The position numbers and the translations under genes are program-made. From the NCBI GenBank assembly GCA_934202525.1, contig CAKPYB010000022.1:1-56497 (forward strand): 56,497 nt of DNA, read 5' to 3'. Source of the DNA: an uncultured Prevotella sp. GTDB taxonomy: Bacteria > Bacteroidota > Bacteroidia > Bacteroidales > Bacteroidaceae. How positions within the stretch are numbered: the first letter of the stretch is position 1; every line of letters starts with the position of its first letter. Shown here in pieces: positions 1 through 7,800 of the stretch. The notes beneath the pieces are model-generated. The model saw only the letters and a list, made by a program, of their open reading frames with translations. It was not told the origin of the DNA and searched no databases.

Positions 1-23
1 CATGTGTTTTTAAAACTATGGTG

Positions 24-53
24 CAAAGATACGAACAAATGAGAAGACTGCAA
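24..53 (-). promoter_or_regulatory. Bacteroidota promoter for a gene left of the window
   Basis: CAAAGATA at 24-31 is the reverse complement of a -7 box (TATCTTTG). CAA at 51-53 is a weak -33 at 19-bp spacing. It points leftward to an ATG that would sit at position 3, so a gene probably begins exactly at the window edge. Confidence 0.5.
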
Positions 54-90
54 TGGTATAAACGCGGAGCCGCTTACGAAGTATCATAAA

Positions 91-176
91 AATCGCCATC
101 GAAGCATCACTAATCGTCATAAAGCATCACTAAATTGTCATCGAAGCATCACAAAATCGTCATAAAGCATCATGCC
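91..176. repeat. four tandem 21-22-bp repeats (left-edge array)
   Basis: Units of the form AATCGTCATMRAAGCATCAC start at about 91, 112, 133 and 155, so spacing is 21, 21 and 22 bp. The units alternate CGAAGCATC and AAAGCATC, suggesting duplication of a 42-bp pair. A degenerate fifth unit (CGAAGTATCAT) precedes them near 78. The array lies just upstream of the leftward promoter at 24-53, the same arrangement seen at the AAA ATPase genes in this window. Confidence 0.8.
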
Positions 177-520
177 TAAAGGCGAAGCCGCCTATCCACA
201 CAAAGTGCCCAAAATTTATCAAACGCTTTGGGCACTCAATACCCACAATACGGGCAACGAGTGCCCATCACTTGGTCTGTCGATGCCCGACACTTGGTCC
301 CTAAGAGCCCACTTAACGGGCACAGTCAGACCGTTTAACGGTCTCTACCAGACCGTCTTATGTGCTTTTATTCCTAATTCTGCTTGCCAATCTTTTCTCT
401 TATTCCCAGTTTGTATTTACATTCTTTACATACTGAAAAGATAGACACTACAGATTTTATAAAACTGGAGTAGTAGACACTTCTTTTTTAGCCTTTTAAA
501 TCGACTCAAAGCCGAAATTA

Positions 521-658
521 ATGATACTTCTTGCGATTTTATGATACTTCTATGATACTTCTATGATACTTTTTGTAAAATAAACAGAAAAGTCTCATTC
601 TCATATATCACTATATATCAGATATTTAGAAGAATATTTTGCCGTACAATGATACTTT
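521..658. repeat. ATGATACTT(C/T) repeat family
   Basis: Copies of ATGATACTT start at 521, 541, 552, 563 and 649; three are 11 bp apart. The reverse complement (GAAGTATCAT) occurs at 79-88, so the family brackets the intergenic region in both orientations. No function can be read from it. Confidence 0.65.
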
Positions 659-801
659 GAGACTTTTTCTCGCAAAAAACTTTTTTTGCGCAGGAAATAA
701 ATGTGGAGAAAAGTCAGAAGCTTTATCCATAAAACTATTTCTTTTCTCCTCTTAGCGTGATATATATGCCACCAGAAAGTTTAGAAAGGAAGCAGGATGA
801 A

Positions 802-2154
802 TTACAGCAGCACTTCATCTTCCGCCTCCTTCGGCTCTATACACATTATATAATAGATAGGCAGATAAGTTATTCCGTCCTTCACCTCCACCTGCTGGGC
901 ATTCGAGAGGACAATGGCTTGATGGATGTTGTACTCTTTGATTTGTAAGAATTTATCCAGAGCACTATGCACCTGATAATCCTTACCCGACTTGATTTCC
1001 AACGGAAGAACAGAAAGATGCTCCATGTCATCTATCAGATAATCCACCTCACCCGTCTTCTTGTTGTCGTAATAATAAAGATTGAAGCCATGCGCCTTCA
1101 ACTCCTGCGCCACCACCGTCTCATAAACGGAACCCAGGTTGATGCTTGCCACATCATCCATCACCGCCTTGATGTTGGTACCAAAGAAAATGCTGGTCAA
1201 AATACCCACATCGTTCATATAAAGCTTCAGCAGATTCTTGCCACTATTCTCTATCAGCGGGAAACTAGGCTTGCTGATGGCCTTCACTTCCAAGGTAATG
1301 CCCGAAGAAATCAGATAATCAAACTCCTCTACGTAATCATTCATCCGCTTTCCCTTCTTATCCTCAATGTCCTTCACCACCACACGCTTCTTCTTGTTTT
1401 CCAAGTTAGAAGGAATCATACTGTAGATACGCTGAATCTTCAGGCGATTGTGCATCTCCTCATAACGAGCCGCATCCACTCCATAGAGATGGTGGATTTC
1501 ATTCTGAATGGTACGAATGGTCGTGATATTCTTGGTTGCCAGGAATTCGTTGACCGCATCTGGCAATCCTCCAACCAGGAGATACTTCTTGAATAAGTCA
1601 AGCAGTTTGTTGTGGATGGCTTCCGGCATCGACTCCCTTGCCGCAAACTTCTTGCGAATCGTATCAAGCACCAGTTGCCCGATTCCATTAGCAATCAGGA
1701 ACTCCTCGAAGTCTAACGGATACATGTGGCGGATGATGATACTGCCCAGAGGAACAGAAGAGGTGGTCTTGAGCGTAACACCCAGCAGCGAACCGCTGGC
1801 GATATAAGTAAACTTATTATCTTCACGCAGAAACTTGAGCAGAGTTAGCAGATGGTCGTAGGCCTGAATCTCATCAATAAACACCAAAGTGTTATCCTTT
1901 TCCTTCATCCTATCACCTGCCACCGTACTCAAAGCCAAATAGAAATCATCCACCGTCCTGGCATCAGCAAAAGTCCGGTCTCCAAGCTTATCTGTCTCCA
2001 TATTTACCTCTATATAGTTTGGAAAAAGCTTCTTTCCGATTTCACGGATGATGAACGACTTTCCGATTTGGCGTGCACCATCAACAATCAGAATCTTATC
2101 AGACCCTGATTGTAAGTGATTTACGATATATTTTTCTATCTTTCTATACAGCAT
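802..2154 (-). CDS. AAA_14/DUF4143-family ATPase with PD-(D/E)XK-like C-terminus (ATPase 1)
   Basis: 450-aa cytoplasmic ATPase of the AAA_14 + DUF4143 architecture that is expanded in Bacteroidota; the cellular role of the family is not established. Walker A is GARQIGKS (residues 26-33) and Walker B LVFIDEIQ (90-97). The C-terminal domain keeps a nuclease-like signature, E-V-D near 369-371 followed by E-I-K at 386-388, so it could still bind or cut nucleic acid (inference). The gene is monocistronic, and its promoter is interleaved with four ACACTTTTCC repeats at 33/32/33-bp spacing, which suggests autoregulation or self-recognition. It is distinct in sequence from ATPases 2, 3 and 4 of this window, so these are not recent duplicates. 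Confidence 0.9.
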   Translation of the reverse strand: MLYRKIEKYIVNHLQSGSDKILIVDGARQIGKSFIIREIGKKLFPNYIEVNMETDKLGDRTFADARTVDDFYLALSTVAGDRMKEKDNTLVFIDEIQAYDHLLTLLKFLREDNKFTYIASGSLLGVTLKTTSSVPLGSIIIRHMYPLDFEEFLIANGIGQLVLDTIRKKFAARESMPEAIHNKLLDLFKKYLLVGGLPDAVNEFLATKNITTIRTIQNEIHHLYGVDAARYEEMHNRLKIQRIYSMIPSNLENKKKRVVVKDIEDKKGKRMNDYVEEFDYLISSGITLEVKAISKPSFPLIENSGKNLLKLYMNDVGILTSIFFGTNIKAVMDDVASINLGSVYETVVAQELKAHGFNLYYYDNKKTGEVDYLIDDMEHLSVLPLEIKSGKDYQVHSALDKFLQIKEYNIHQAIVLSNAQQVEVKDGITYLPIYYIMCIEPKEAEDEVLL

Positions 2155-2158
2155 AGTT

Positions 2159-2267
2159 ACACTTTTCCTATGATTTTAATGGTGCAAATATACACTTTTC
2201 CTGCGAAACAACCAAATAAAAACACACTTTTCCTATGAAAACGAAGGTTAAAAACTACACTTTTCCG
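2159..2267. repeat. four ACACTTTTCC repeats at 33/32/33 bp in the ATPase 1 promoter
   Basis: Copies of ACACTTTTCCTA or close variants begin at 2159, 2192, 2224 and 2257, about three helical turns apart. The first touches the start codon region, the second abuts the -7 box, and the third and fourth lie upstream of the -33. All have the same orientation. The placement is that of operators for a protein bound cooperatively along one DNA face; the protein is unknown but the adjacent ATPase is the obvious candidate. Confidence 0.9.
2185..2216 (-). promoter_or_regulatory. promoter of ATPase 1
   Basis: CAAATATA at 2185-2192 is a -7 box on the minus strand and CAAA at 2213-2216 the -33, with a 20-bp spacer. 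It is embedded in the ACACTTTTCC array, with the second repeat starting at the last base of the -7 box. Confidence 0.75.
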
Positions 2268-2278
2268 AAAAAGGGGAG

Positions 2279-2752
2279 TTATTCCTCCCCTTCTACCTTG
2301 CAGCAGTCGAATCCCATCTCCTTGGCTTTGTCAGGACCGAAGGTGAAGTAGATGGCTTCGCCCTCATCACAAACCTCGCCTTGGGAGTTCTCCAGAGTCA
2401 GGTGGATGGTAACGATGTTGCGGCGCTGACTGGCGATGTGACCACGCACCGTAATCTGAGAATCGGTGGTCATTACAGGCTTCTTGTACTTCACGTTGAG
2501 CTGCATCGTCACACCCGTGGTCTGCAGTTTGCGGTTGATGACCCAGCCTGCCACTTCATCCATCAGCATACTGATGATTCCGCCATGCAGGGTGTTGATC
2601 CAGCCCTGGTAATTCTCGCCGGGATTCCAGATGGTAAGCACATCTTCACCCTCTTCCCAAAACTCAAGATGCAATCCTACAGGATTGTTGGGGGCACAGC
2701 AAACGCAGTTGTAACCCTCTTTGTTCAAATATGGATTTAATATCTTCTTCAT
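2279..2752 (-). CDS. PaaI/hotdog-family thioesterase
   Basis: 157-aa hotdog-fold protein resembling PaaI-type acyl-CoA thioesterases, which hydrolyse acyl-CoA thioesters in the cytoplasm. The central stretch LHGGIISMLMDEVAGW (about residues 55-72) is the typical hotdog helix with its HGG turn and acidic residue. An N-terminal pair of cysteines (YNCVCC) is common in the Bacteroidota subgroup. The natural substrate cannot be told from sequence. It stands alone, with its own promoter at 2807-2837 and the porin gene divergent from it. Confidence 0.85.
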   Translation of the reverse strand: MKKILNPYLNKEGYNCVCCAPNNPVGLHLEFWEEGEDVLTIWNPGENYQGWINTLHGGIISMLMDEVAGWVINRKLQTTGVTMQLNVKYKKPVMTTDSQITVRGHIASQRRNIVTIHLTLENSQGEVCDEGEAIYFTFGPDKAKEMGFDCCKVEGEE

Positions 2753-2806
2753 TTTTCTAACTGATTTTTAAGTGATTTCTAACTGATAAAACTTTTTTAA
2801 ACGATG

Positions 2807-2837
2807 CAAAGGTACAAATAATATCTGACAGGGCAAA
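2807..2837 (-). promoter_or_regulatory. promoter of the thioesterase gene
   Basis: CAAAGGTA at 2807-2814 (-7) and CAAA at 2834-2837 (-33) on the minus strand, spacer 19 bp. Confidence 0.7.
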
Positions 2838-2871
2838 GTTTTTAAAAAATATTATTGTTGATATCCATCTG

Positions 2872-2943
2872 ATACCTAGATATAGGGAATAAAAGGAAGA
2901 TTTATCCATATAAAAGAAACACAATACCTAGAAATGGGGATAA
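2872..2943 (+). promoter_or_regulatory. paired direct repeat upstream of the porin promoter
   Basis: ATACCTAGATATAGGGAATA (2872-2891) and ATACCTAGAAATGGGGATAA (2924-2943) are near-identical 20-mers 52 bp apart, five helical turns, ending about 50 bp upstream of the -33 of the porin. They look like activator sites for an unknown regulator. Confidence 0.55.
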
Positions 2944-2993
2944 GGCAGGACATTCTTTTATTTAGAACAAATAAAAATACTAACAAATAAGGA

Positions 2994-3024
2994 TTGCAGG
3001 ATTTTGAAATATCCACTACCTTTG
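2994..3024 (+). promoter_or_regulatory. promoter of the porin gene
   Basis: A weak -33 (TTG, 2994-2996) lies 20 bp from the -7 box TACCTTTG (3017-3024). The weak -33 fits dependence on an activator bound at 2872-2943. Confidence 0.6.
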
Positions 3025-3094
3025 CAGCGTGAATTAGAAAGATACTCGCAGGCGGCGAGTGAGTGAACAAAACATTATACAAAAACATTAAGAA

Positions 3095-4135
3095 ATGAAG
3101 AGAATTATTTTTATTATTTTAGGCTGCATCAATATTTGCCTTGCTCATGCACAGAGCTTTAACGGACAATATATTTCTGAATGGCAATGGGACATGAACA
3201 AGAATACCAATCTGATCAACCAGCTGAGATTGGAACTGAGTGTTCCGATAGGAAAAGGAAAGGATTCGTTCGAGGCGGCTACGCTGCATGTGGCAAAGAC
3301 CAACGATGGCATTATTGACGACTGGCAGGGTTTTTCGAACATAGATGCGGATAATAATTTCGCCATGCTTGCCGTGCTGGGCTATATGCACGAGTGGAAT
3401 TCGGGCCATCTGTTTGTGGGTGTGAGGAATGTAAACGAGGATTTCTTTACCTCTGATGTTACGGCACTTTTCCAAAACAGTTCTGAAGGAATTTTTCCTA
3501 CGGTTGCTTCAAGCTATCCGATAGCCAACTATCCGTATTCGGGCTTGACCCTTTATTTTGATGTAACCAAGGGTGGATGGACTTTCAGAAACAGTCTGTA
3601 TAATGGTGCAGGATATAATGGTTGGAAAGCCCACGACAATCCCTTCCTGGTCCGCCCGAAGAAGGATGGAATCTTCAACATGTCGCAGTTGGAGTATGAA
3701 CATAAAGGTGGAAAGTATTTTGCGGGTGCTGCCGTCCATACCCGTCAATATCCGATAAACGAGGATGGCGAAATGGTTTCTGCCGATGAATCCAAGGGTA
3801 AGGTTACCGGTGCCTGGTGGGTTTACGGAGAGCAGAGCGTATGGAAGGCTGGCGACAAGAATATTTCGTGCATGGTGCAATATTCCGAGAACACCAGTCG
3901 TCAGAATGCATGCTACCGATACGCAGAAGTGGGTGGTGCCTATCAGGACGAGAAGAACGAGTGCGGCTTATCAGGCCAGTACGCCCGATTCCAGCAGGGT
4001 TCGGAATATTCGCTGGAAGTAACGTGGAAAAGACAGCTGACGGAATCCATTTCCCTTCAGCCATCGTTCCAATACATCAAAAACGACAATGGAGATTTCA
4101 CGGCACTTAGTGCCCGACTCTATGTCAGTTTCTAA
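3095..4135 (+). CDS. OprB-like/beta-barrel outer membrane porin
   Basis: 346 aa with a clear signal peptide (cleavage expected after CLAHAQ). The rest alternates polar and aromatic residues in strand-like runs and ends in aromatic YVSF, the usual C-terminal signature of an outer membrane beta-barrel. Its composition resembles carbohydrate-selective porins of the OprB type, but the match is weak and the solute is unknown. It is monocistronic, has a promoter plus paired upstream repeats, and is closed by the bidirectional terminator at 4154-4205. Confidence 0.6.
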   Translation: MKRIIFIILGCINICLAHAQSFNGQYISEWQWDMNKNTNLINQLRLELSVPIGKGKDSFEAATLHVAKTNDGIIDDWQGFSNIDADNNFAMLAVLGYMHEWNSGHLFVGVRNVNEDFFTSDVTALFQNSSEGIFPTVASSYPIANYPYSGLTLYFDVTKGGWTFRNSLYNGAGYNGWKAHDNPFLVRPKKDGIFNMSQLEYEHKGGKYFAGAAVHTRQYPINEDGEMVSADESKGKVTGAWWVYGEQSVWKAGDKNISCMVQYSENTSRQNACYRYAEVGGAYQDEKNECGLSGQYARFQQGSEYSLEVTWKRQLTESISLQPSFQYIKNDNGDFTALSARLYVSF

Positions 4136-4153
4136 AGGAAAGAGATAATCTGC

Positions 4154-4205
4154 AAAAAAGTGTACATCGTTTTAGCTTTTAAAAGTAAAATGATGTACAC
4201 TTTTT
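4154..4205. terminator. bidirectional terminator
   Basis: AAAAAGTGTACATC on the left pairs with GATGTACACTTTTT on the right, giving a long stem flanked by A and T runs. It serves the porin on + and ATPase 2 on -. Confidence 0.85.
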
Positions 4206-4243
4206 ATATAGTAAAATAACAGCTACTACCATTCGGGATGAGG

Positions 4244-5512
4244 CTATAGCATCTGCGACAATTCCCATGCCCTTACATGCGTGATACCCTTGCGAGAAGG
4301 CAACTGGAAATCGTCAAGCGATACTACAACCTTTTCATAGTTATCAGCTATACATTCCAGCGGAGCATATTCACGCTCTATAGTCTGCTCATCTACTAGC
4401 ATATAAGTGGCTTGTACATAGATGATACGATCGTTCTTGATGGCAACGAAATCAACCTCTTTATCCTTAATACTCCCCACATATACATCATATCCATGAC
4501 GCAACAACTCTAGATAAACAAGATTCTCCAACAGATACCCCGCTCCATATCCGAATCCGGCATAGAGGTAATTCTTGAACGACAAATCGTTCATATAGTA
4601 TTTACAACTTCCAGAAAGGATTTCCTTCCCTTTGATATTATAGCGCAAAGCACGATGCGCAAGATAAACTTCTTCTATATAGCCCAAATACAGAGATACT
4701 GTATCATACGAAGTCTTGCGCCCTTTACTTTTAATAAAGTTGGTAATATTGGTAACAGAAAGAAGATTAGAAGAATTATTAACCAGATAGGCAAACAAAT
4801 CTTCGAGCAATCTTACATCGCGAATCGTATATCTGCGTATGATGTCTTTCAGTAATACCGTATCCTTCAGTCCCGAAATATAGTTACGCTTTACATCGGA
4901 AGACTGGAAATGTACGAGTTCCGGATAACCTCCATCCGCCATATACTGCAAATAACTCACTCTGCCGACAGGAAGCTGATGAATGCTCGAATATTCCTCG
5001 TAAGACAACGGGAATATGTGAAATTCCACATATCTGCCAGATAGAAGAGTGGATAATTCTCCAGAAAACATCTTAGAATTAGAACCTGTAATAAATATCT
5101 CGTAATCTTCTGTATAATCTTGAGACAGCGAGTTGACTACACGTTCCCAACCATCAATATCCTGCACTTCATCTATAAAGATGTAGATTCGTCCTTCAGG
5201 GTTTAATTCCTCTCGGTAGAGACGGATAAAATCGTCCAAATCCTTATAGTTCTCTATAAAATCGAATGCCGTCAGTTCACGGTTGATAAAGACAATATTA
5301 TTGCTGCTGACACCCTGTTGCACAAGATGCATGGCTGTTTGACGCAATATATAACTCTTTCCCACACGTCGCTGTCCCGTAAGTACCTTCACCACCTTGC
5401 TGCCAAGATACGAAGCGACACTTTCGGTATAAAGCGGACGGGGAAAACCGCAATCTATGGTGTTACCAAACCAAAGATTATACTTCTTAACTGATTCTAT
5501 ATTTTCGTTCAT
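4244..5512 (-). CDS. AAA_14/DUF4143-family ATPase (ATPase 2)
   Basis: 422-aa ATPase. I choose the ATG at 5512 (MNENIESVKK) because an in-frame start at 5539 would lie inside the promoter. Walker A is GQRRVGKS (46-53) and Walker B IFIDEVQD (about 111-118). The C-terminal DUF4143 half ends in a nuclease-like fold with E-V-D-F (352-355), but the expected E/Q-x-K is Y-V-Q-A, so catalysis is doubtful. The function of the family is unknown. The gene faces the porin gene across a shared terminator. Its promoter carries three TTTTCGTCnATGGACGAAAA palindromes exactly 40 bp apart, a repeat family unrelated to that of ATPase 1. Confidence 0.9.
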   Translation of the reverse strand: MNENIESVKKYNLWFGNTIDCGFPRPLYTESVASYLGSKVVKVLTGQRRVGKSYILRQTAMHLVQQGVSSNNIVFINRELTAFDFIENYKDLDDFIRLYREELNPEGRIYIFIDEVQDIDGWERVVNSLSQDYTEDYEIFITGSNSKMFSGELSTLLSGRYVEFHIFPLSYEEYSSIHQLPVGRVSYLQYMADGGYPELVHFQSSDVKRNYISGLKDTVLLKDIIRRYTIRDVRLLEDLFAYLVNNSSNLLSVTNITNFIKSKGRKTSYDTVSLYLGYIEEVYLAHRALRYNIKGKEILSGSCKYYMNDLSFKNYLYAGFGYGAGYLLENLVYLELLRHGYDVYVGSIKDKEVDFVAIKNDRIIYVQATYMLVDEQTIEREYAPLECIADNYEKVVVSLDDFQLPSRKGITHVRAWELSQML

Positions 5513-5527
5513 ACTCGATTTTTTGTG

Positions 5528-5560
5528 CAAAGATAGCATTTTTTTCGTGTATAGACGAAA
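5528..5560 (-). promoter_or_regulatory. promoter of ATPase 2
   Basis: CAAAGATA at 5528-5535 is the -7 box. The -33 position, 20 bp away, is CGAAA at 5556-5560 and lies inside the first palindrome of the array, so a protein bound there should block the promoter. Confidence 0.65.
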
Positions 5561-5642
5561 ATATCTCTGTTTTTAACAAGATTTTCGTCTATGGACGAAA
5601 ATTTTCTCATTTTTATCATTTTTTTCGTCCATGGACGAAAAT
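5541..5642. repeat. three CGTCnATGGACG palindromes at exactly 40-bp spacing
   Basis: Inverted repeats with core CGTGTATAGACG (5546), CGTCTATGGACG (5586) and CGTCCATGGACG (5626), each flanked by T- and A-runs. The 40-bp period is exact, close to four helical turns. The first overlaps the ATPase 2 promoter. The geometry is that of a phased operator array. Confidence 0.9.
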
Positions 5643-5668
5643 TTTAAGCAAGAAAGATTGTCGCATTC

Positions 5669-6694
5669 TTATTTTCTAGCAATCCATTTCGGCAAGACCA
5701 GGGTGCCCATCACCAGGAATGGGTAATAGAAGATGGCGCGCCAGAGCATGGCGGCAAGGATGGCTACCGAGGCATCGGGCAGGAAATCAGCATAATAAAG
5801 GCGGAACATCAACTCTGCCACGCCACTTCCGCCAGGCGTAGGACTCAGAATGGAAATCATCCACATCACCCATTGGCGGCACCAAGCCACCAGCATGTTG
5901 CCCTGACAATGGAAGGCAATGAGAATAGCTACCACGATGGCGAATCTCGACAGCCACGCCAGGGAAGTATAACCCATCAGCTGCAGCCAGAATCTTCCGC
6001 CCTCCAGCTTTGCCTCCTCCGAAGCCATCGTCATCTCCTCGGAAAACTCCTCTACCTTGGGCAGGAATCTGCGAAGGAAAGGAATCTTGCAGCATCCCTT
6101 CAATACCCAGCCCAGAATCTGAGGACGATGCAACAACAAGAGGTAGAGGATGGCCGTCCAGACAGCAACGATAAGGGTGCTGACGATGAAGATAACCTGC
6201 ACTCCGCCCTTAATCCATTCGTTCGTAGCATCCACAGAAATTCCCACTCCATCTGCCAAACTGAAAAGCAGATGCGATGGAACACAGAAATAGAGCAACA
6301 GGCAACTGATGGCAAGAAAAGCCTCATCAGCCAGCAGGGCTGCAAACATGGTGAAGATACTTCTGCCCATAGAAACTCCCTCGCGATTGAGATAGACAAA
6401 AGCCAAACCACTTCCCCCCACCGCCGAAGGAGTGACGGCAGAAGTAAACTCGCAGAGCACATTGATGCGGAACGCCTCGGCTACGGATAACTTACGCTGG
6501 CAGAGATGACGGAAACGGAGGGTGAGCATCAGATTCTGGACCGCAAAGAGCAACACGCCCATTACTACCCCCAGAAAGAACCTGGGAGACAAATCTATCC
6601 TGCTCAGAACTTCCACATCAAACTCCCGAATCATCATTCCAACAATGACCACCAGTCCGATGGAAGCCGCCAACCATAAATGCCATTTTTTCAT
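5669..6694 (-). CDS. flippase-like integral membrane protein (LPG synthase TM-like, UPF0104)
   Basis: 341-aa polytopic membrane protein with about eight hydrophobic segments, matching the lysylphosphatidylglycerol synthase transmembrane/flippase-like family. The sequence PSAVGGSGLAFVYL and a PGGSGVAE segment near residue 290 are the conserved glycine-rich signatures. The soluble aminoacyl-transferase domain of true MprF is absent, so lipid translocation is more likely than lipid lysylation (inference). It is the last gene of a three-gene operon after the glycosyltransferase and phosphatase, which suggests handling of a glycolipid or cell-surface glycan. Confidence 0.8.
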   Translation of the reverse strand: MKKWHLWLAASIGLVVIVGMMIREFDVEVLSRIDLSPRFFLGVVMGVLLFAVQNLMLTLRFRHLCQRKLSVAEAFRINVLCEFTSAVTPSAVGGSGLAFVYLNREGVSMGRSIFTMFAALLADEAFLAISCLLLYFCVPSHLLFSLADGVGISVDATNEWIKGGVQVIFIVSTLIVAVWTAILYLLLLHRPQILGWVLKGCCKIPFLRRFLPKVEEFSEEMTMASEEAKLEGGRFWLQLMGYTSLAWLSRFAIVVAILIAFHCQGNMLVAWCRQWVMWMISILSPTPGGSGVAELMFRLYYADFLPDASVAILAAMLWRAIFYYPFLVMGTLVLPKWIARK

Positions 6695-6801
6695 ATTACT
6701 CTCAAAATAAAACTATACCTTATTATATATAGTAATATAACGATTAAATGGCTAATCTATTTTGTTGTCTGTCAATTAAATGCTGATATCTATCCAAAAC
6801 T

Positions 6802-7800
6802 TTATTTGAGAATCTTATAAATCGGCGAAGCCACGGGTTGTTGATTATCATCATTCGTAAACGGAACCTTCAGGATGCTGGCAATGGTAGGAGCCACCTG
6901 CTTGGTGTAGATGGTTCTGCCTCCTTCCATTTCTCCCAGATGCTGGATGTCTTTTCCGAAAGCCACCAGCCAGGTCTGGTTGCTGCCCTTGATTCTTTTG
7001 CCATGTTCCGTCCAGGAAGCATTAGAATCTACTTCGCCACGGTTGGCGTGAACGCCCAGACTCTCTCCCCTGCCATGATCGCAGGTAATGAGAAAGGTGG
7101 TGTTGCCCTTGTAAAATGGGGCTTGCTGGCAGCATTCCCACAACTGGCGGATAAACAGGTCGTTCTGGTGAGCAGCATTCAGATACTCCTTCCATTTGCC
7201 ATGATGCCCATAATAATCGGTCTCGCAAAACTCTACGAAGAGAAGTTTGGGATGCTTCTCCTTGAGCGTCTTCAAGGCACGGTTCAGAGTAACGCTATCA
7301 TTTCTAACTTGTTTGCTCACCCTGTGAGGAGAGCGGAAATCCACCGGCAACTCGCTTCTGCGATAATTCAGGATATAAGGAATCACATCCCAACTCGCCA
7401 CGGCATTCACCCGATCCTTATACTCAGAACAAGCCTCAGCCAACTCCAGAACCGAGCGGTTGGGGTTATACTGCTTGCGGTTGTCGAAGATGTGCTCATC
7501 ATCGGTTACGCCACAGAGCATCTCGCTGTAGCCGGCATAGGATTTCCAGATGCCGTTAGCCACCTCCATCTTCGATTTCCGGTTGCGGTTGCCAATCATG
7601 CAGCCCTTCTTCCTGCCCATCTCCCAGAGAAACGGCATCAGACTGTCGCGCCTGGCGCCCTCAAACACCTCCTGCCATCTTAAACCGTCAATGGCAATCA
7701 CTACCACACGAGACTCCTCCTTCTTGCTATCCTTGCCATACACGGCGAGCAGGAACAACAAGGGAAGAAGCAGCAACAATGGAATCATTTTCTTCTTCAT
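6802..7800 (-). CDS. alkaline-phosphatase-superfamily hydrolase, membrane anchored or exported
   Basis: 332 aa, beginning with a strongly hydrophobic segment (residues 5-20) that acts as signal or anchor, then VVVIAIDGLRWQEVF, the first metal-binding motif of the alkaline phosphatase/phosphodiesterase superfamily. Further metal ligands are seen in the CETDYYGHHG and TCDHGRGE stretches. Probably an exported phosphatase or phosphodiesterase; the substrate is not identifiable. Its 5' end overlaps the glycosyltransferase gene by 74 bases in another frame, so the two are translationally linked. It is not a duplicate of the PafA-like gene at 9056. Confidence 0.75.
   Translation of the reverse strand: MKKKMIPLLLLLPLLFLLAVYGKDSKKEESRVVVIAIDGLRWQEVFEGARRDSLMPFLWEMGRKKGCMIGNRNRKSKMEVANGIWKSYAGYSEMLCGVTDDEHIFDNRKQYNPNRSVLELAEACSEYKDRVNAVASWDVIPYILNYRRSELPVDFRSPHRVSKQVRNDSVTLNRALKTLKEKHPKLLFVEFCETDYYGHHGKWKEYLNAAHQNDLFIRQLWECCQQAPFYKGNTTFLITCDHGRGESLGVHANRGEVDSNASWTEHGKRIKGSNQTWLVAFGKDIQHLGEMEGGRTIYTKQVAPTIASILKVPFTNDDNQQPVASPIYKILK

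Larger units (their letters stand above)
1..801. other. intergenic repeat mosaic, no gene recognised
   Basis: About 800 bases without a convincing gene. It opens with a CAT (a possible ATG of a leftward gene at position 3) and a minus-strand promoter at 24-53. It then holds a 21-bp tandem array (91-176), inverted repeats around GTGCCCAAA (205-213 with 227-235) and GGGCACTC (230-237 with 259-266), a 17-bp palindrome AGACCGTTTAACGGTCT at 328-344, an ATGATACTT repeat family at 521-658 and a CGCAAAAAA/TTTTTTGCG hairpin at 671-690. The open frame at 172-444 crosses these repeats, has no recognisable domain and is probably not a gene. Confidence 0.7.

Noticed and set aside
91..176. CRISPR array candidates (this array and those at 37521, 43460 and 48501)
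   Set aside because: Periods of 21-33 bp with degenerate units, no constant repeat plus unique spacers of about 30 bp, and no cas genes.
172..444. 90-codon open frame
   Set aside because: Overlaps several inverted repeats, no recognisable domain, no promoter; probably chance.
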